A DNA stretch of 64,000 bases from JADLGL01 sp963667605 (GTDB taxonomy: Bacteria; Pseudomonadota; Alphaproteobacteria; Rhizobiales; Kaistiaceae), in contig CAXXUZ010000002.1 of NCBI GenBank assembly GCA_963667605.2, positions 310,001 to 374,000 of the forward strand. Direction: 5' to 3'. A program made the translations under genes and the position numbers. Shown piece by piece: positions 9,110 to 18,379 of this stretch. The notes beneath the pieces were generated by a model. It had not been told where the DNA came from, did no database searches, and saw only the letters and a program-made list of their open reading frames with translations. How positions within the stretch are numbered: position 1 is the first letter of the stretch; each line of letters starts with the position of its first letter.

Positions 9110-9769
9110 ATGATGACCATAGTAAATAACAATTTAGACGACGAATCTCAGGCTAATTCTGAGCTGACAGAACCAACCACTGACCTCGGCGAAACGCTCA
9201 ATCGGGTCATGAGCAGAATTCAACAGCACATCTCCATGCGGATGAACGACGCCGTCGCGGTGACGTTGTGGGCGGCCCATACTCACGTGATCGACAGTTT
9301 CGACATAGCCCCACGGTTGGTGCTGACGTCGCCGATGCCGGGCTCGGGCAAATCTACGGTATTGCGTGTGCTCAATAGGCTGTGCGCTCGGGCTCGCCTG
9401 ACCTCGAACACCACGGCTGCCGCAGTGTTCAGAGGCGTTGGGGCCAGCAATCCTCCGACTATTCTGATCGACGAAGCGGACTCATTCAAGAGCGATGGTG
9501 AGCTCGCCAATATACTCAAGCAAAGCCACATGCGGGACGCCGCTGTAACCGAGCGAGCCGATAAGGACGACAAAGAGGGCTACAAGACCAAGCGATTCTT
9601 TACCTTCGCGCCGATAGCAATCGCCACGCTTCGCGCTCCCGACAACGCCCTCCGGTCACGATCATTGGTCATCAGTATGCAGAAGCCAAAACGAGGTGAT
9701 CCACCACCAGCCAGGCTTCAGCGGGCTGATTTGGACGAACTGGACAAGCTTGGAGAGGAGTTGGGTACG
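9110..9769 (+). pseudogene. P-loop ATPase, DUF3631-like, truncated by IS3
   Basis: N-terminal 220 residues of a larger ATPase. Walker A is SPMPGSGKST (about residue 74) and Walker B is TILIDEAD (about 115). TERADKDDKEGYKTKRFFTF and ALRSRSLVISMQK follow. This arrangement is that of DUF3631 proteins, which on mobile elements accompany primase or replication functions. The frame runs into the IS3 end at 9770 and stops within it. The missing C-terminal part is not found at the other side of the IS, so DNA was also lost. Confidence 0.8.
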
Positions 9770-9845
9770 GTGTCCGTCGTCAGGTAATTTGGAACCGATG
9801 AGCGGCCTGATTTAAGAGAGGGTTCGGCCCATCTGGTTGGTCATT

Positions 9846-10826
9846 TTATGCGGCGGTTTTGCGGTATTGCAAGCGCCGGGTTTGTAGCGTCTTTTGTTTG
9901 ATCTTTTCTCTTTTCAACAGGATGGTCTGGCCGCGCCCGAAGTAGACATCGGCCGGCGTGAGGTTGCCCAGGCTCTCGTGGTAGCGGTGATAATTGTAGT
10001 GGCCGACGAAGGCCTCGATCTGTGTCTCCAAGTCGCCAGGCAGATAGTAATTTTCCAAAAGGATGCGGTTCTTCAGGGTTTGATGCCAACGCTCGATCTT
10101 GCCCTGGGTTTGCGGATGATAGGGAGCGCCGCGAATGTGCTCCATATCGCGGTCGTCGAGCCATTTGGCCAGATCGTCGGCGATGTAGCTGGAGCCGTTG
10201 TCAGACAGGAGCCGTGGCTTGTGAATGACCGTTGCCCGATCGCGACCTGACGCCTTGAGCGCCAGTTCCAGCGTATCGGTGACGTCCTCGGCCTTCATCG
10301 TGGTGCAGAGCTTCCACGCGATAATGGTGCGCGAGAAGTCGTCGAGCACGGTGGAGAGGTAGAACCAGCCCCAATCAATGACCTTGAGGTAAGTGAAGTC
10401 GGTCTGCCAGAGCTGGTTTGGCGCCGTGGTCTTGTCCTGGAACTCGTCGGACGCCTTGAGGACGATAAAGGCCGGGCTGGTGATCAGATCATGGGCCTTG
10501 AGCAGTCGATAAACCGAGGATTCCGATACAAAGTAGCCCTCTGTGTCTGTGAACCGGACAGCCAGTTCCCGCGGCGACAGATCCGTCTCGTCCAGCGCCA
10601 GCTGTACGATCCGGTCTCTCACCTCATCGGGGATACGGTTCCAGACTTGGCCAGGCCGCGAGCGGCGGTCCTCCAGGGCCTCCGGTCCGCCGGTCAGATA
10701 GCGGTCGTACCAGCGATAAAACGAGGTGCGGGGAATGCCCAACTGCGCCAGCGTGCGCTTGGCCGGCAGATGGGATCGCTCAACCAGCCGGATGATCTCC
10801 AGCTTCTCCGATAGTGGATACCTCAT
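9846..10826 (-). CDS. IS3 transposase OrfB (catalytic)
   Basis: 326-residue integrase-core protein. An N-terminal HTH region (PRTSFYRWYDRYLTGG) is followed by a DDE core with Asp in LWQTDFTYLKV, Asp in LLSDNGSSYIADDL and Glu in GKIERWHQTLKNR. Its ATG overlaps the orfA stop (ATGA). A run of seven A shortly before the orfA end, and an open -1 frame up to this ATG, would allow the usual IS3 OrfAB fusion by frameshifting. Confidence 0.93.
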   Translation of the reverse strand: MRYPLSEKLEIIRLVERSHLPAKRTLAQLGIPRTSFYRWYDRYLTGGPEALEDRRSRPGQVWNRIPDEVRDRIVQLALDETDLSPRELAVRFTDTEGYFVSESSVYRLLKAHDLITSPAFIVLKASDEFQDKTTAPNQLWQTDFTYLKVIDWGWFYLSTVLDDFSRTIIAWKLCTTMKAEDVTDTLELALKASGRDRATVIHKPRLLSDNGSSYIADDLAKWLDDRDMEHIRGAPYHPQTQGKIERWHQTLKNRILLENYYLPGDLETQIEAFVGHYNYHRYHESLGNLTPADVYFGRGQTILLKREKIKQKTLQTRRLQYRKTAA

Positions 10827-11197
10827 GCCTCCTCTCCCCCATCCGCGATCATGCTTTTTTTGAGTAGACGGTTGTCCAGCGTCAGGTCAGCAACGGCCTC
10901 CTTGAGTGCCAGTGCCTCACTGCGAAGATGCCGGACCTCATCGGAGGTAGCCTCACGGGCAGTGTCACCCGCCAGGCGCTTCTTCCCGGCCTCCAGGAAG
11001 TCCTTCGACCAGCGGTAATAGAGGTTCTGGTTGATCCCCTCACGGCGACACAGCTCAGCGATACTGTCCTCGCCGCGCAGGCCCTCCAGAACGATCCGGA
11101 TCTTCTCTTCGGCGCCGAACTGCCGACGAGTCGCCCGCCGGATGTCCTTCACGACCTTCTCGGCCGATGCTTTCTGGTGATTGGTGTTCCGTCTCAT
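10823..11197 (-). CDS. IS3 transposase OrfA (DNA-binding)
   Basis: 124-residue protein from ATG 11197 (MRRNTNHQKASAEK). It has a helix-turn-helix (GEDSIAELCRREGINQNLYY) and a C-terminal leucine-zipper-like helix (ALALKEAVADLTLDNRLLKK), as in IS3 OrfA proteins that bind the inverted repeats. The IS1380 inserted 5 bases upstream of the start has removed the native leader, so expression is doubtful. Confidence 0.9.
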   Translation of the reverse strand: MRRNTNHQKASAEKVVKDIRRATRRQFGAEEKIRIVLEGLRGEDSIAELCRREGINQNLYYRWSKDFLEAGKKRLAGDTAREATSDEVRHLRSEALALKEAVADLTLDNRLLKKSMIADGGEEA

Positions 11198-11202
11198 CTT
11201 TC

Positions 11203-12845
11203 CCCGCATTCCCCAAGTGACCGATCCATCTGATGCGGTTTCCGTCTGATTCCTGTATAAGAATCAGTGGATTAGATCAGACGGAGAGTGGGTCGAATGC
11301 GGAACCTGGAGGGTGAGTCGGATCGGGGGCTTCTGCGGGCGTTTTTCGACCGAAGACTGAAGTTCGAGTTCCACGGTTCGCGGATCACGTCAGACGCTGG
11401 TCTGCTCGCCTATCGTGAACTGGACGAAGCCCTCGGCCTGACCACGCTGGCCGGTGACGTTATTGCTGACAGCCGGACCGGCAAGAACGGTTGGCACGGC
11501 ATCATCGGTCTCCTTCGCCAATCCGTCTATGGTCGTCTCGCCGGGTACGAGGACGTGAACGACGCCGACCGGCTGGGGCGCGATCCTGCGATGCGGTGGA
11601 TCGTCGGCGGCAGGGCTGTCGAGCGCGGCGGCGCATCGACCAGCCAGATGGGCCGGTTCGAGACGGAGTTACTCGCCACCAATGACAACCTCGCCGCGCT
11701 CGCTGACCTTTTGGGCATCTGGATCGACCAGGTTAACGAGCGCAAGCCGCCGAAGATTATCGTGCTCGACATGGACAGCTCCGTCAGCCCGACCTACGGT
11801 GACCAGGAGGGCACGGCCTACAACGGTCACTTCGGCTGCACGTGCTATCACCCGCTGTTCGTGTTCAACCAGTTCGGCGATCTGGAGCGTTGCGCCCTGC
11901 GTCCGGGCAACGTGCACAGCGCCCATGAATGGCGCGATGTGTTGGACCCGGTGGTCGCTCGATACCGGAACAAGACACTCCGGCGTTATTTCCGTGGTGA
12001 CGCCGCCTTCGCCTCGCCCGAGGTTTATGAGTTTCTGGAAGCGGAAGGCTTCAAGTACGCCATCCGGCTTCCGGCCAACAAGGTGCTGCACGACAGCATC
12101 GCGCACCTGCTCAAGCGCCCCGTCGGTCGGCCGCCGAAGGAAGTTCGTCGGTATTACGCGAACTTCAGCTATCGGGCCGGTAGCTGGACGGAGCCCCGCC
12201 GGGTCGTCGCCAAGGTGGAGTGGCACTCAGGGGAACTGTATCCCCGCGTCGGCTTCATCGTCACCAACCTGAGCCGTCCTGCCGAGCGGGTTGTTGCGTT
12301 CTACAATCAGCGCGGCACTGCCGAGCAATGGATCAAGGAAGGCAAGAACGCCATCAAGTGGACGCGGCTGTCATGCCGTTCGTTACGCAACAATGCCGTC
12401 CGGCTCCAGCTGCATGCACTCGCCTATAACCTCGGCAACTTCATGCGTACCCTGGCGTTGCCCGATACCGTGGAGCAATGGTCGCTGACGACGCTGAGGG
12501 AGAAGCTGGTCAAGATCGGTGCGAAAGTTGTCAGCCATGGCCGGTACGTCACATTTCAATTGGCCGAGGTTGCAGTCCCAAGAAGCTTGTTCCAGAAAAT
12601 CTTGAGCCTGATTGATGATCTACGACGAAGACCCGCTCCGGCGTAGGCCGAGGGAATCGACGGCAAGGAGATTGCGACACGAGAGGTGTGTCTGGATGGC
12701 AAGAGAAACGACCAAATGGCCTTCCACGCGCTGGCCGATTACCAAAATCATGTCATCGGATGGCTGCAATGGGAACAGAGTTCCCTTGGAGATGGGGCCG
12801 TGGTACGATTTCCGCGAATTTGGATGTCATCTGGGGAATGTCGGC
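11203..12845 (+). mobile_element. IS1380-family element, copy 2 (1643 bp), nested in IS3
   Basis: Full-length copy in the orientation opposite to copies 1 and 3. Comparison with the intact IS3 at 25826 shows the insertion point within CATCTTCAATCCC. The right flank keeps TTCA (12846-12849), while the left flank reads TTTC, so the target duplication is imperfect. The transposase is intact. Confidence 0.93.
11297..12646 (+). CDS. IS1380-family transposase
   Basis: Intact 449-residue DDE transposase that cuts and joins its own ends. N-terminal dimerisation/DNA-binding part (FEFHGSRITSDAGLLAYREL) is followed by core acidic residues in IIVLDMDSSVSPTYGD and YFRGDAAFASPEV and by the family signature FYNQRGTAEQWIKEGKNAI. 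ATG 11297 is chosen for the GGAGAG site 8 bases upstream rather than the in-frame GTG at 11288. Identical in sequence to copy 3 where compared. Confidence 0.95.
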   Translation: MRNLEGESDRGLLRAFFDRRLKFEFHGSRITSDAGLLAYRELDEALGLTTLAGDVIADSRTGKNGWHGIIGLLRQSVYGRLAGYEDVNDADRLGRDPAMRWIVGGRAVERGGASTSQMGRFETELLATNDNLAALADLLGIWIDQVNERKPPKIIVLDMDSSVSPTYGDQEGTAYNGHFGCTCYHPLFVFNQFGDLERCALRPGNVHSAHEWRDVLDPVVARYRNKTLRRYFRGDAAFASPEVYEFLEAEGFKYAIRLPANKVLHDSIAHLLKRPVGRPPKEVRRYYANFSYRAGSWTEPRRVVAKVEWHSGELYPRVGFIVTNLSRPAERVVAFYNQRGTAEQWIKEGKNAIKWTRLSCRSLRNNAVRLQLHALAYNLGNFMRTLALPDTVEQWSLTTLREKLVKIGAKVVSHGRYVTFQLAEVAVPRSLFQKILSLIDDLRRRPAPA

Positions 12846-12931
12846 TTCAATCCCTCGTGGGTTAAGATGAGCCAGAAACCCTCTCTTGTTCAATCCGCCC
12901 AATCTGTCCCAGGGGCGCTGACGCCGGACAC

Positions 12932-13377
12932 TGCCAAAACGAGCGATCGGATGAGGGCGAAGGCGCCGAGTCGGGCCGATTGTTCCCGAGCTCGGATGCG
13001 AACCATTGCCACGACGGGACGCTCCCGGGTGAGCAAAACGGAAAGCGCCCGATCCCAACCTCGGACGACGGGCCATGAATCGAGATCGAAGGTGGCGACG
13101 TGGCTGCAGCCATCGGTGAAGGCTGCGTCTGTTAGGAGGTCCAGGCAATAGGCGTGCTCGGCAGGGCCGGGCTCAGGAAGGGCGGCAAGTCGATGAGCGC
13201 GACGTCGCTCTCGCGCAGGCGGTCTTGCTGTGCTCCGGAAAGCCTTAGGCCACAGCCATAGATGCGAAACGGGTCCTTGGTCAGCTCGCGCAGATGCGAG
13301 AGGGACAAGGCAAGCAAGGAGTGGCTCTCCTCGTCGGGGAAAAGATAGACGACGCAGATCCCGAGCATCGGCGACAC
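12932..13377 (-). pseudogene. Glycosyltransferase-like gene, frameshifted and truncated by IS3
   Basis: The start at 13377 follows the upstream dehydrogenase-like gene by 5 bases, so the two formed an operon. The first part (ICVVYLFPDEESHSLLALSL ... DVALIDLPPFLS) ends at a stop. The continuation, EHAYCLDLLTDAAFTDGCSH followed by VATFDLDSWPVV, is in another frame after an indel near 13150. The pattern (strand-turn N-terminus, acidic DLD in the middle) suggests a GT-A fold sugar transferase, but this is inference. The 3' end is lost at 12931. Confidence 0.6.
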
Positions 13378-13382
13378 CGGCC

Positions 13383-14620
13383 TTATTCTGCTGCGCGGGC
13401 AATCGCCTGCGCCCGAGCGTAGAGGTCGAGTTCCGATGTATCGCTGAAGTGGACATCGGAGAGAGCGATCCGTTGGTCCTGCCCTATCGCACGATTGAGT
13501 CGTGCGCCCACGGCGAGGCAGATCGGCAATCCGTCATGCACAGGCTGAGGCTTAATCAAACCGTAGCAGGCAAAGCCGCCAATGCCGTCGAGTGTCCTGT
13601 CGGCCTCAAGCGGCACTTTGGCGTAGGCGATTACCTCGGTGTGGGCCTTAACCGCCTGCATCAATGGCCAACGGCTCTGCAACATCTGCAGCGCCGTCGA
13701 CACTGCTTCGACGTGGCAAAGGTGGTAGGGGCGATAGAACAGATAGAATGGCCCGTTGCCCAACTTGTAGTATCGCATCATGTCTCGGCGATAGGGATCG
13801 TTGGAATGACCTATGATGAAGACGCCACCACCCGGCTCGGCCCCAATCAGGTAGTCAACCAATGGCAATCCGCCGTCCCATAGCTCGGCGAGGTCGAAAA
13901 GGTCGGGCACTTGAGCAACTCTCTCTGCCCGGGGCCCGAGCATGCCCAGCTTGATCGGACGCCCGCCATAGACGTTGGCAATGAGCGCCATCTCGATGTT
14001 GAGCTTGGTCCCGTCGGTGTAGGCGGCAGACATGGTGTAACTGAGATTGCGGCTGTCCGCTTCCGGAATGATCGAAACGGGATTGGCACGTCGGTCGAGA
14101 TATCCCTTTATATTACCGAACATTACTAGGTCGAAGCCCCAGCCGGCGACCTCATCGGCGAGCCGCTTCAAAACGCCGTATTGGTCGCCGTCGGTCGAAC
14201 TGTAGAGGACGCCCGCTTCGGCGGCGCGCTTGGCGAACAGCGCCCCGAAAGCGAAATCCGCTTCCGCGTTCATCATCACCGGGTGTTTGCCTCCCTCAAT
14301 CGCCCGCAGCACCTGTCGAGCGATATCACCATGGCCGAGCTGGCCTCGAAGTAGATTTCGCCAAGACCGCTGTTCGCAAGCACCATGCCGTCATCCGCGA
14401 CGGCCACCCGGCCGGAAGCGGAAGCCGCCTCCGCCTCGGACGGGTTCGAGACTAACTGGTGGTCGAGGCCAAGCCATTGGCAACAGGTGATGGCGTGGTT
14501 GACATCAATGTCGCTAAGCCCGGCCAAGGTGGCGTTCGGCGTTGCCATGATTTGGTGAGCCAGGCCCCGGCCCATTGCGCCGATGCCATTGATCAGGAAG
14601 GATGTACTCGAAGAGGCCAT
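13383..14620 (-). pseudogene. Predicted homoserine-dehydrogenase-like/SAF-domain oxidoreductase (COG4091 type), frameshifted
   Basis: N-terminal NAD(P)-binding segment (INGIGAMGRGLAHQIMATPN, 14620-14320) and a long downstream part (GGKHPVMMNAEADFAFGALF ... ending in a SAF-type domain with GFACYGLIKP) lie in different frames, broken near 14320. Together they match the ~410-residue family annotated as predicted homoserine dehydrogenase with C-terminal SAF domain. That family often sits in nucleotide-sugar or LPS gene clusters, which agrees with the glycosyltransferase-like neighbour. Inactive as it stands. Confidence 0.75.
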
Positions 14621-14654
14621 AGCCTTAGACAGTCTATTACGCGAGACGAGGGAT

Positions 14655-14869
14655 CTAGCGGTGTGGCCAAAGAGAGTCGAATGAATTGATCCGGGAGCAA
14701 TCGCCGGAGTGGTTCTGAGCGTATTTGTTAGCTTGGCTGCCTCGCTGCTCCACTCTTGTGTCCAGCGCTACCGCTACGGCCTCCTTGTCAGGCAGCATGT
14801 CCTCGACCTCACCGGCGGCTACATCTATCGTGCGCTTCGCCCATCGGTTAAGATCGCGGGGACGTTTCA
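14655..14869 (-). pseudogene. Remnant of a small basic alphaproteobacterial protein
   Basis: Directly at the IS1380 end the minus strand reads KRPRDLNRWAKRTIDVAAGE then VEDMLPDKEAVAVALDTR. This resembles the start of a common small family (KRPRDxNxxAKxxxDIATGEvED ... DPAAVALGRKGG). The expected glycine/lysine-rich C-terminal part is not preserved. Identified from the motif only. Confidence 0.45.
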
Positions 14870-16512
14870 GCCGACATTCCCCAGATGACATCCAAATTCG
14901 CGGAAATCGTACCACGGCCCCATCTCCAAGGGAACTCTGTTCCCATTGCAGCCATCCGATGACATGATTTTGGTAATCGGCCAGCGCGTGGAAGGCCATT
15001 TGGTCGTTTCTCTTGCCATCCAGACACACCTCTCGTGTCGCAATCTCCTTGCCGTCGATTCCCTCGGCCTACGCCGGAGCGGGTCTTCGTCGTAGATCAT
15101 CAATCAGGCTCAAGATTTTCTGGAACAAGCTTCTTGGGACTGCAACCTCGGCCAATTGAAATGTGACGTACCGGCCATGGCTGACAACTTTCGCACCGAT
15201 CTTGACCAGCTTCTCCCTCAGCGTCGTCAGCGACCATTGCTCCACGGTATCGGGCAACGCCAGGGTACGCATGAAGTTGCCGAGGTTATAGGCGAGTGCA
15301 TGCAGCTGGAGCCGGACGGCATTGTTGCGTAACGAACGGCATGACAGCCGCGTCCACTTGATGGCGTTCTTGCCTTCCTTGATCCATTGCTCGGCAGTGC
15401 CGCGCTGATTGTAGAACGCAACAACCCGCTCGGCAGGACGGCTCAGGTTGGTGACGATGAAGCCGACGCGGGGATACAGTTCCCCTGAGTGCCACTCCAC
15501 CTTGGCGACGACCCGGCGGGGCTCCGTCCAGCTACCGGCCCGATAGCTGAAGTTCGCGTAATACCGACGAACTTCCTTCGGCGGCCGACCGACGGGGCGC
15601 TTGAGCAGGTGCGCGATGCTGTCGTGCAGCACCTTGTTGGCCGGAAGCCGGATGGCGTACTTGAAGCCTTCCGCTTCCAGAAACTCATAAACCTCGGGCG
15701 AGGCGAAGGCGGCGTCACCACGGAAATAACGCCGGAGTGTCTTGTTCCGGTATCGAGCGACCACCGGGTCCAACACATCGCGCCATTCATGGGCGCTGTG
15801 CACGTTGCCCGGACGCAGGGCGCAACGCTCCAGATCGCCGAACTGGTTGAACACGAACAGCGGGTGATAGCACGTGCAGCCGAAGTGACCGTTGTAGGCC
15901 GTGCCCTCCTGGTCACCGTAGGTCGGGCTGACGGAGCTGTCCATGTCGAGCACGATAATCTTCGGCGGCTTGCGCTCGTTAACCTGGTCGATCCAGATGC
16001 CCAAAAGGTCAGCGAGCGCGGCGAGGTTGTCATTGGTGGCGAGTAACTCCGTCTCGAACCGGCCCATCTGGCTGGTCGATGCGCCGCCGCGCTCGACAGC
16101 CCTGCCGCCGACGATCCACCGCATCGCAGGATCGCGCCCCAGCCGGTCGGCGTCGTTCACGTCCTCGTACCCGGCGAGACGACCATAGACGGATTGGCGA
16201 AGGAGACCGATGATGCCGTGCCAACCGTTCTTGCCGGTCCGGCTGTCAGCAATAACGTCACCGGCCAGCGTGGTCAGGCCGAGGGCTTCGTCCAGTTCAC
16301 GATAGGCGAGCAGACCAGCGTCTGACGTGATCCGCGAACCGTGGAACTCGAACTTCAGTCTTCGGTCGAAAAACGCCCGCAGCAGCCCCCGATCCGACTC
16401 ACCCTCCAGGTTCCGCATTCGACCCACTCTCCGTCTGATCTAATCCACTGATTCTTATACAGGAATCAGACGGAAACCGCATCAGATGGATCGGTCACTT
16501 GGGGAATGCGGG
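14870..16512 (-). mobile_element. IS1380-family element, copy 3 (1643 bp), with TTCA target duplication
   Basis: Complete element with the same ends as copies 1 and 2, bounded by the direct 4-bp repeat TTCA at 14866-14869 and 16513-16516. This is the only IS1380 copy here with a perfect target duplication and therefore the best reference for the true element ends. Confidence 0.95.
15069..16418 (-). CDS. IS1380-family transposase
   Basis: Intact 449-residue transposase, the same protein as in copy 2 at 11297, with the acidic core residues and the YxxRGTxEQWIKEGK motif. Start ATG 16418 is preceded by GGAGAG. Probably functional, and able to act on all three copies in the window. Confidence 0.95.
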   Translation of the reverse strand: MRNLEGESDRGLLRAFFDRRLKFEFHGSRITSDAGLLAYRELDEALGLTTLAGDVIADSRTGKNGWHGIIGLLRQSVYGRLAGYEDVNDADRLGRDPAMRWIVGGRAVERGGASTSQMGRFETELLATNDNLAALADLLGIWIDQVNERKPPKIIVLDMDSSVSPTYGDQEGTAYNGHFGCTCYHPLFVFNQFGDLERCALRPGNVHSAHEWRDVLDPVVARYRNKTLRRYFRGDAAFASPEVYEFLEAEGFKYAIRLPANKVLHDSIAHLLKRPVGRPPKEVRRYYANFSYRAGSWTEPRRVVAKVEWHSGELYPRVGFIVTNLSRPAERVVAFYNQRGTAEQWIKEGKNAIKWTRLSCRSLRNNAVRLQLHALAYNLGNFMRTLALPDTVEQWSLTTLREKLVKIGAKVVSHGRYVTFQLAEVAVPRSLFQKILSLIDDLRRRPAPA

Positions 16513-16578
16513 TTCAGTTGTCTTGAGTCTTGCCGTCAGTTCCGCGACCGGTATGCGCGCGCACCCGAGGCTGGTTAG

Positions 16579-16812
16579 ATGGGCCTGCCATTCCCACTTG
16601 GCATTGGGCGGGTTGCCGGTGAAAGCGAAGATCTCATTGCCTGGGCGTGGGGGATCAATGGCTGCGCCTCAGTGATCTCGGCAGTCTTGGCCACACTGCT
16701 CGCAATGCATCTCGGGTTCACCACCGTCATCTTAATAGCAGTCGTGCTCTACCTGTTGGCCCCACTTGCTCTTAGTAATCCGAACCAACGCCGAATTGAC
16801 GCAGCTGCCTAA
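16579..16812 (+). pseudogene. C-terminal fragment of a membrane-fused spermidine-synthase-like protein
   Basis: 77 codons: MGLPFPLGIGRVAG, then WAWGINGCASVISAVLATLL and a hydrophobic helix TVILIAVVLYLLAPLAL. The PFPLG...WAWGxNGxxSVxxxxLAxLLA segment is characteristic of the last two membrane helices of large membrane proteins that carry a polyamine-aminopropyltransferase-like domain. The rest of the gene is missing; a stop lies just before the ATG, and an IS1380 ends 66 bases upstream. Confidence 0.65.
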
Positions 16813-17227
16813 GCCCACATCGCTTAGCTGGTTCAGCGCACTTTCGACCGCGCCAACGATCGTCTATCCGGACTGTTTCATGCCCATGTCGACCTGACAC
16901 AGAAGCTCACAGAGCGTGAAAGCCCCCTCGGGATCCTGACCATGGGACCCAATTTCTGCTGGACCGTTGGGATGCGGGACGGGCATGCACTTGCTATTTG
17001 GGCGAAGTATCAGCGGGGCGGACGGGATGTTCGATGCTAATATGACGCTCCCGACCTCCGATGCCTCGTAGTATGGTTGACTTCACCGGCATCTGATTCA
17101 CGATGGGACGGGCATGCCGTCGCGTCCCGGGAGCCATCAGCATGGCCAAAAAGTCGAACGAGGACCGTTGGGGCGATATCCTCACGAGGCACCACCGATC
17201 CTATCTTGGCTGGCTTCCTCAGGCTCC
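16813..17227. other. Stretch without recognisable gene
   Basis: No motif-bearing frame, RNA or repeat seen between the membrane-protein fragment and the IS630. Confidence 0.4.
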
Positions 17228-18377
17228 TAGTGGATAAAATTTGACGTTTGAATCCCGCGAGGGATTCTCGCCGGGCACGTTGTGTGCGAGTCTGGCGCAT
17301 GCGGCCAGGAATCATCGTCGATGTGAGTACCGCCGACCGTGCTCGTCTCGAAGCGGTCGTTGCGGACCGGAACAGCCGGCAGAAACACGTGTGGCGGGCA
17401 CGGATCGTCCTTCTGAGCGGGGATGGTCTCGGCACGGTCGAGATCATGCGCCGCACCGGCAAGAGCAAGACAGCGGTTTGGCGTTGGCAGGAGCGCTTCA
17501 TGCACGAGGGTGTCGAGGGGTTGCTGCGGGACAAGACGCGACCCTCGCGCGTTCCGCCGCTCGGCCGGGAAATCGCTGACCGCGTCGTCGCGCTGACGCT
17601 GAGTGCGCCGCGCCACGAGGCGACACATTGGACGGCGCCGGCGATGGCCAAGACGGTCGGCATCAGCGTCAGCGCGGTACAGCGCATCTGGCGGGCGCAC
17701 GGGCTTCAGCCCCACCGGGTCCGGCAGTTCAAGCTGTCGCGTGACCCGGAGTTCATTCCCAAGCTGCGGGACATCGTCGGCCTTTATGTCGATCCGCCGG
17801 CGCACGCCGTTGTCCTGTCGGTTGACGAGAAGAGCCAGATCCAGGCGCTCGACCGCACCCAACCCGGGCTGCCGATGAAGACGGGACGCGCGGGCACGAT
17901 GACGCATGACTACAAGCGGCACGGCACGACCACGCTGTTCGCCGCGCTGAACGTGCTCGAAGGGCGTGTCATCGGCCGGTGCATGCAGCGCCATCGACAC
18001 CAAGAGTTCATTCGCTTCCTCAACGCCATCGAGGCCGACGTGCCCGCGGGAAAGCTGGTCCATGTGATCCTCGACAACTACGCCGCCCACAAGCATCCCA
18101 AGGTCCGCGGGTGGCTTACGCGCCATCCGCGCTTTTTCTTCCACTTCACCCCAACATCCTGCTCCTGGCTCAACGCCGTCGAAGGTTTCTTCGCAAAGCT
18201 CGCAAAGCAACGTCTCAAGCGCGGCGTCTTCCACTCGATCGTCGATCTCCAGGCCACCATCAACCGCATCCTCGAACACACCAACAACGATCCGCAGCCC
18301 TTCATCTGGACAAAGGATCCCGACAAAATCATCGCCGCTGTCAGACGCGGGCACCAAGCGTTAGATTCCATCCACTA
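17228..18377 (+). mobile_element. IS630-family element, intact
   Basis: Terminal inverted repeats start GTGGAT at 17230 and end ATCCAC at 18375. Both are flanked by the TA dinucleotide that this family duplicates. The element carries one transposase gene. Insertion removed the beginning of the adenylate cyclase gene to its right. A degraded second copy lies at 55098-56225. Confidence 0.92.
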
Positions 18378-18378
18378 G
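17299..18378 (+). CDS. IS630-family transposase
   Basis: Tc1/mariner-like DDE transposase of 359 residues. N-terminal HTH part (STADRARLEAVVADRNSRQ; RTGKSKTAVWRWQERFM) is followed by a core with Asp in VVLSVDEKSQIQALDRT, Asp in LVHVILDNYAAHKH and Glu in SWLNAVEGFFAKL. ATG 17299 is the conventional start; the frame is open for another 17 codons upstream. Its TAG stop includes the right-hand TA target dinucleotide. Confidence 0.95.
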   Translation: MRPGIIVDVSTADRARLEAVVADRNSRQKHVWRARIVLLSGDGLGTVEIMRRTGKSKTAVWRWQERFMHEGVEGLLRDKTRPSRVPPLGREIADRVVALTLSAPRHEATHWTAPAMAKTVGISVSAVQRIWRAHGLQPHRVRQFKLSRDPEFIPKLRDIVGLYVDPPAHAVVLSVDEKSQIQALDRTQPGLPMKTGRAGTMTHDYKRHGTTTLFAALNVLEGRVIGRCMQRHRHQEFIRFLNAIEADVPAGKLVHVILDNYAAHKHPKVRGWLTRHPRFFFHFTPTSCSWLNAVEGFFAKLAKQRLKRGVFHSIVDLQATINRILEHTNNDPQPFIWTKDPDKIIAAVRRGHQALDSIH

Positions 18379-18379
18379 G

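Larger units (their letters stand above)
9770..12931 (-). mobile_element. IS3-family element, copy 1, interrupted by IS1380
   Basis: The ends are GTGTCCG inverted repeats at 9770 and 12931. The element is identical in plan to the intact 1515-bp copy at 25826, but an IS1380 (11203-12845) sits in the leader just upstream of orfA. No short target duplication flanks the composite, so the neighbouring DNA was probably rearranged. It truncates the DUF3631-like gene on one side and a glycosyltransferase-like gene on the other. Confidence 0.9.

Noticed and set aside
12612..13151. 179-codon plus-strand frame crossing the IS1380 end into the IS3 leader and beyond
   Set aside because: It spans two element borders and antisense glycosyltransferase-like sequence; chance frame.
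14655..15029. Full 124-codon frame across the IS1380 left end as one gene
   Set aside because: Its first half is IS sequence; only the part to the left of the IS end has independent protein character and is listed as a remnant.
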